Made by a program: the position numbers and the translations under genes. Shown one piece after another: positions 63,481 to 64,000 of a stretch of DNA of 64,000 nt. The number at the start of each line of letters is the position of its first letter. Position 1 is the stretch's first letter. A model generated the notes under the pieces. It did not search any database. It was not told the origin of the DNA and saw only the letters and a program-made list of their open reading frames with translations. Source of the stretch: Seriola aureovittata (taxonomy: Eukaryota > Chordata > Actinopteri > Carangiformes > Carangidae); contig NC_079365.1 of assembly GCF_021018895.1 (NCBI RefSeq), forward strand, positions 18,079,001-18,143,000, written 5' to 3'.

Positions 63481-64000
63481 CGTTTCAGAGGGACAGTGGT
63501 GGACAGTGTTTCCTCGAGGATTTTTATTTTTATCAGCGGGGACAGGCCCACTCCACCACCACAAAATGTATATAGCATAAGCACCGATGGAAGAAGCCAT
63601 TAATGGAATCTTATTAAACCATAAAACAAGAGCGAAGTTTTCTCCGCTTCATTGACAGACTATAAACCTCTGACTGCAATGCATTTTTCAAGTCGATTTA
63701 AACACCATGTCAAATTTGTTTTTAAATCAATATTCATTCCCTTAATATGTGGTAGTGCTCCCGGGGTCTGCCCCTTTCTCTGGAAGATTCATGGCGTTAC
63801 AGACAGAGCCCTCTCTACTCAGAGCTTAGAAACAACAACAAAAAAAGAAAAACCACCAAAGACAAAGCGAGAAATCAATAAGACTCATATTGCTTCATGT
63901 GGGGATTCCAAAAAATATTTCTTACCTCTTATACTACACAGTAAGGTCCTTTTTTTGTTTTTGTGAATCCAGTAAAAAATATATTCTTCAGGGGGAAAAA

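Larger units (their letters stand above)
60531..64000 (-). other. cacna2d2: cacna2d2 intron 2 (partial)
   Basis: Sequence upstream of exon 3 in transcript sense. I looked on the minus strand for a short exon encoding a helix like the mammalian QHWARRLEQEVDGV followed by a phase-0 donor and did not find one, so exon 2 is probably beyond 64000. The stretch holds a CA array at 63412-63480 and a TA tract at 63208-63224. Open frames near 62.9-63.3 kb on both strands have no family resemblance. Confidence 0.75.

Noticed and set aside
63915..63945. Donor-like ttacctc on + (GAGGTAAG on minus) as the end of exon 2
   Set aside because: The preceding minus-strand sequence has stops in the required frame and no similarity to the alpha2delta N-terminus.

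Overview
The window is animal genomic DNA, most likely from a ray-finned (percomorph-type) fish. Four short exons are separated by multi-kilobase introns with GT-AG boundaries. The intervening DNA is full of (CA)n/(GT)n microsatellites. It also carries several interspersed repeats I recognise from fish genomes: tRNA-derived SINEs, a dead Tc1-like transposon, and non-autonomous repeat families. I see no bacterial operon, rRNA, functional tRNA, CRISPR array or intact mobile element.

The only protein-coding gene I can support lies on the minus strand. It is cacna2d2, the alpha2delta-2 auxiliary subunit of voltage-gated calcium channels. In transcript order the exons are 60530-60414 (39 codons), 30641-30582 (20 codons), 14132-14088 (15 codons) and 9284-9146 (46 codons plus 1 base). 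By comparison with the mammalian alpha2delta gene structure they correspond to exons 3 to 6. Joined, they give about 120 residues of the extracellular N-terminal part of alpha2, just ahead of the VWA (MIDAS) domain. Exon phases are 0-0, 0-0, 0-0 and 0-1. The gene runs off both ends: the signal-peptide exon and exon 2 should lie beyond 64000, and exon 7 (starting at the split Ser codon) before position 1. Neither was found here.

Layout on the + strand: 1-9145 is the start of intron 6, with a G25 run, a long CA repeat and two copies of a fish repeat. Exon 6 is at 9146-9284, with a TG-type microsatellite as its splice acceptor tract. Intron 5 is 4.8 kb and G-rich next to exon 5. Exon 5 is at 14088-14132. 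Intron 4 is 16.4 kb, with paired CA arrays near 18.6-18.9 kb and a SINE at 22.5 kb. Exon 4 is at 30582-30641. Intron 3 is 29.8 kb, with CTCF-like motifs, a Tc1 fossil, a second SINE, several fish repeats and many CA/GT arrays. Exon 3 is at 60414-60530. The rest is part of intron 2.

The window therefore shows one neuronal calcium-channel subunit gene diluted in repeat-rich introns. The observations most worth checking concern RNA processing: microsatellites sit exactly at, or very near, splice sites, and the pre-mRNA would carry many UG-repeat tracts. I did not find a new enzymatic or defence system. Most long open frames here come from microsatellites or low-complexity sequence.
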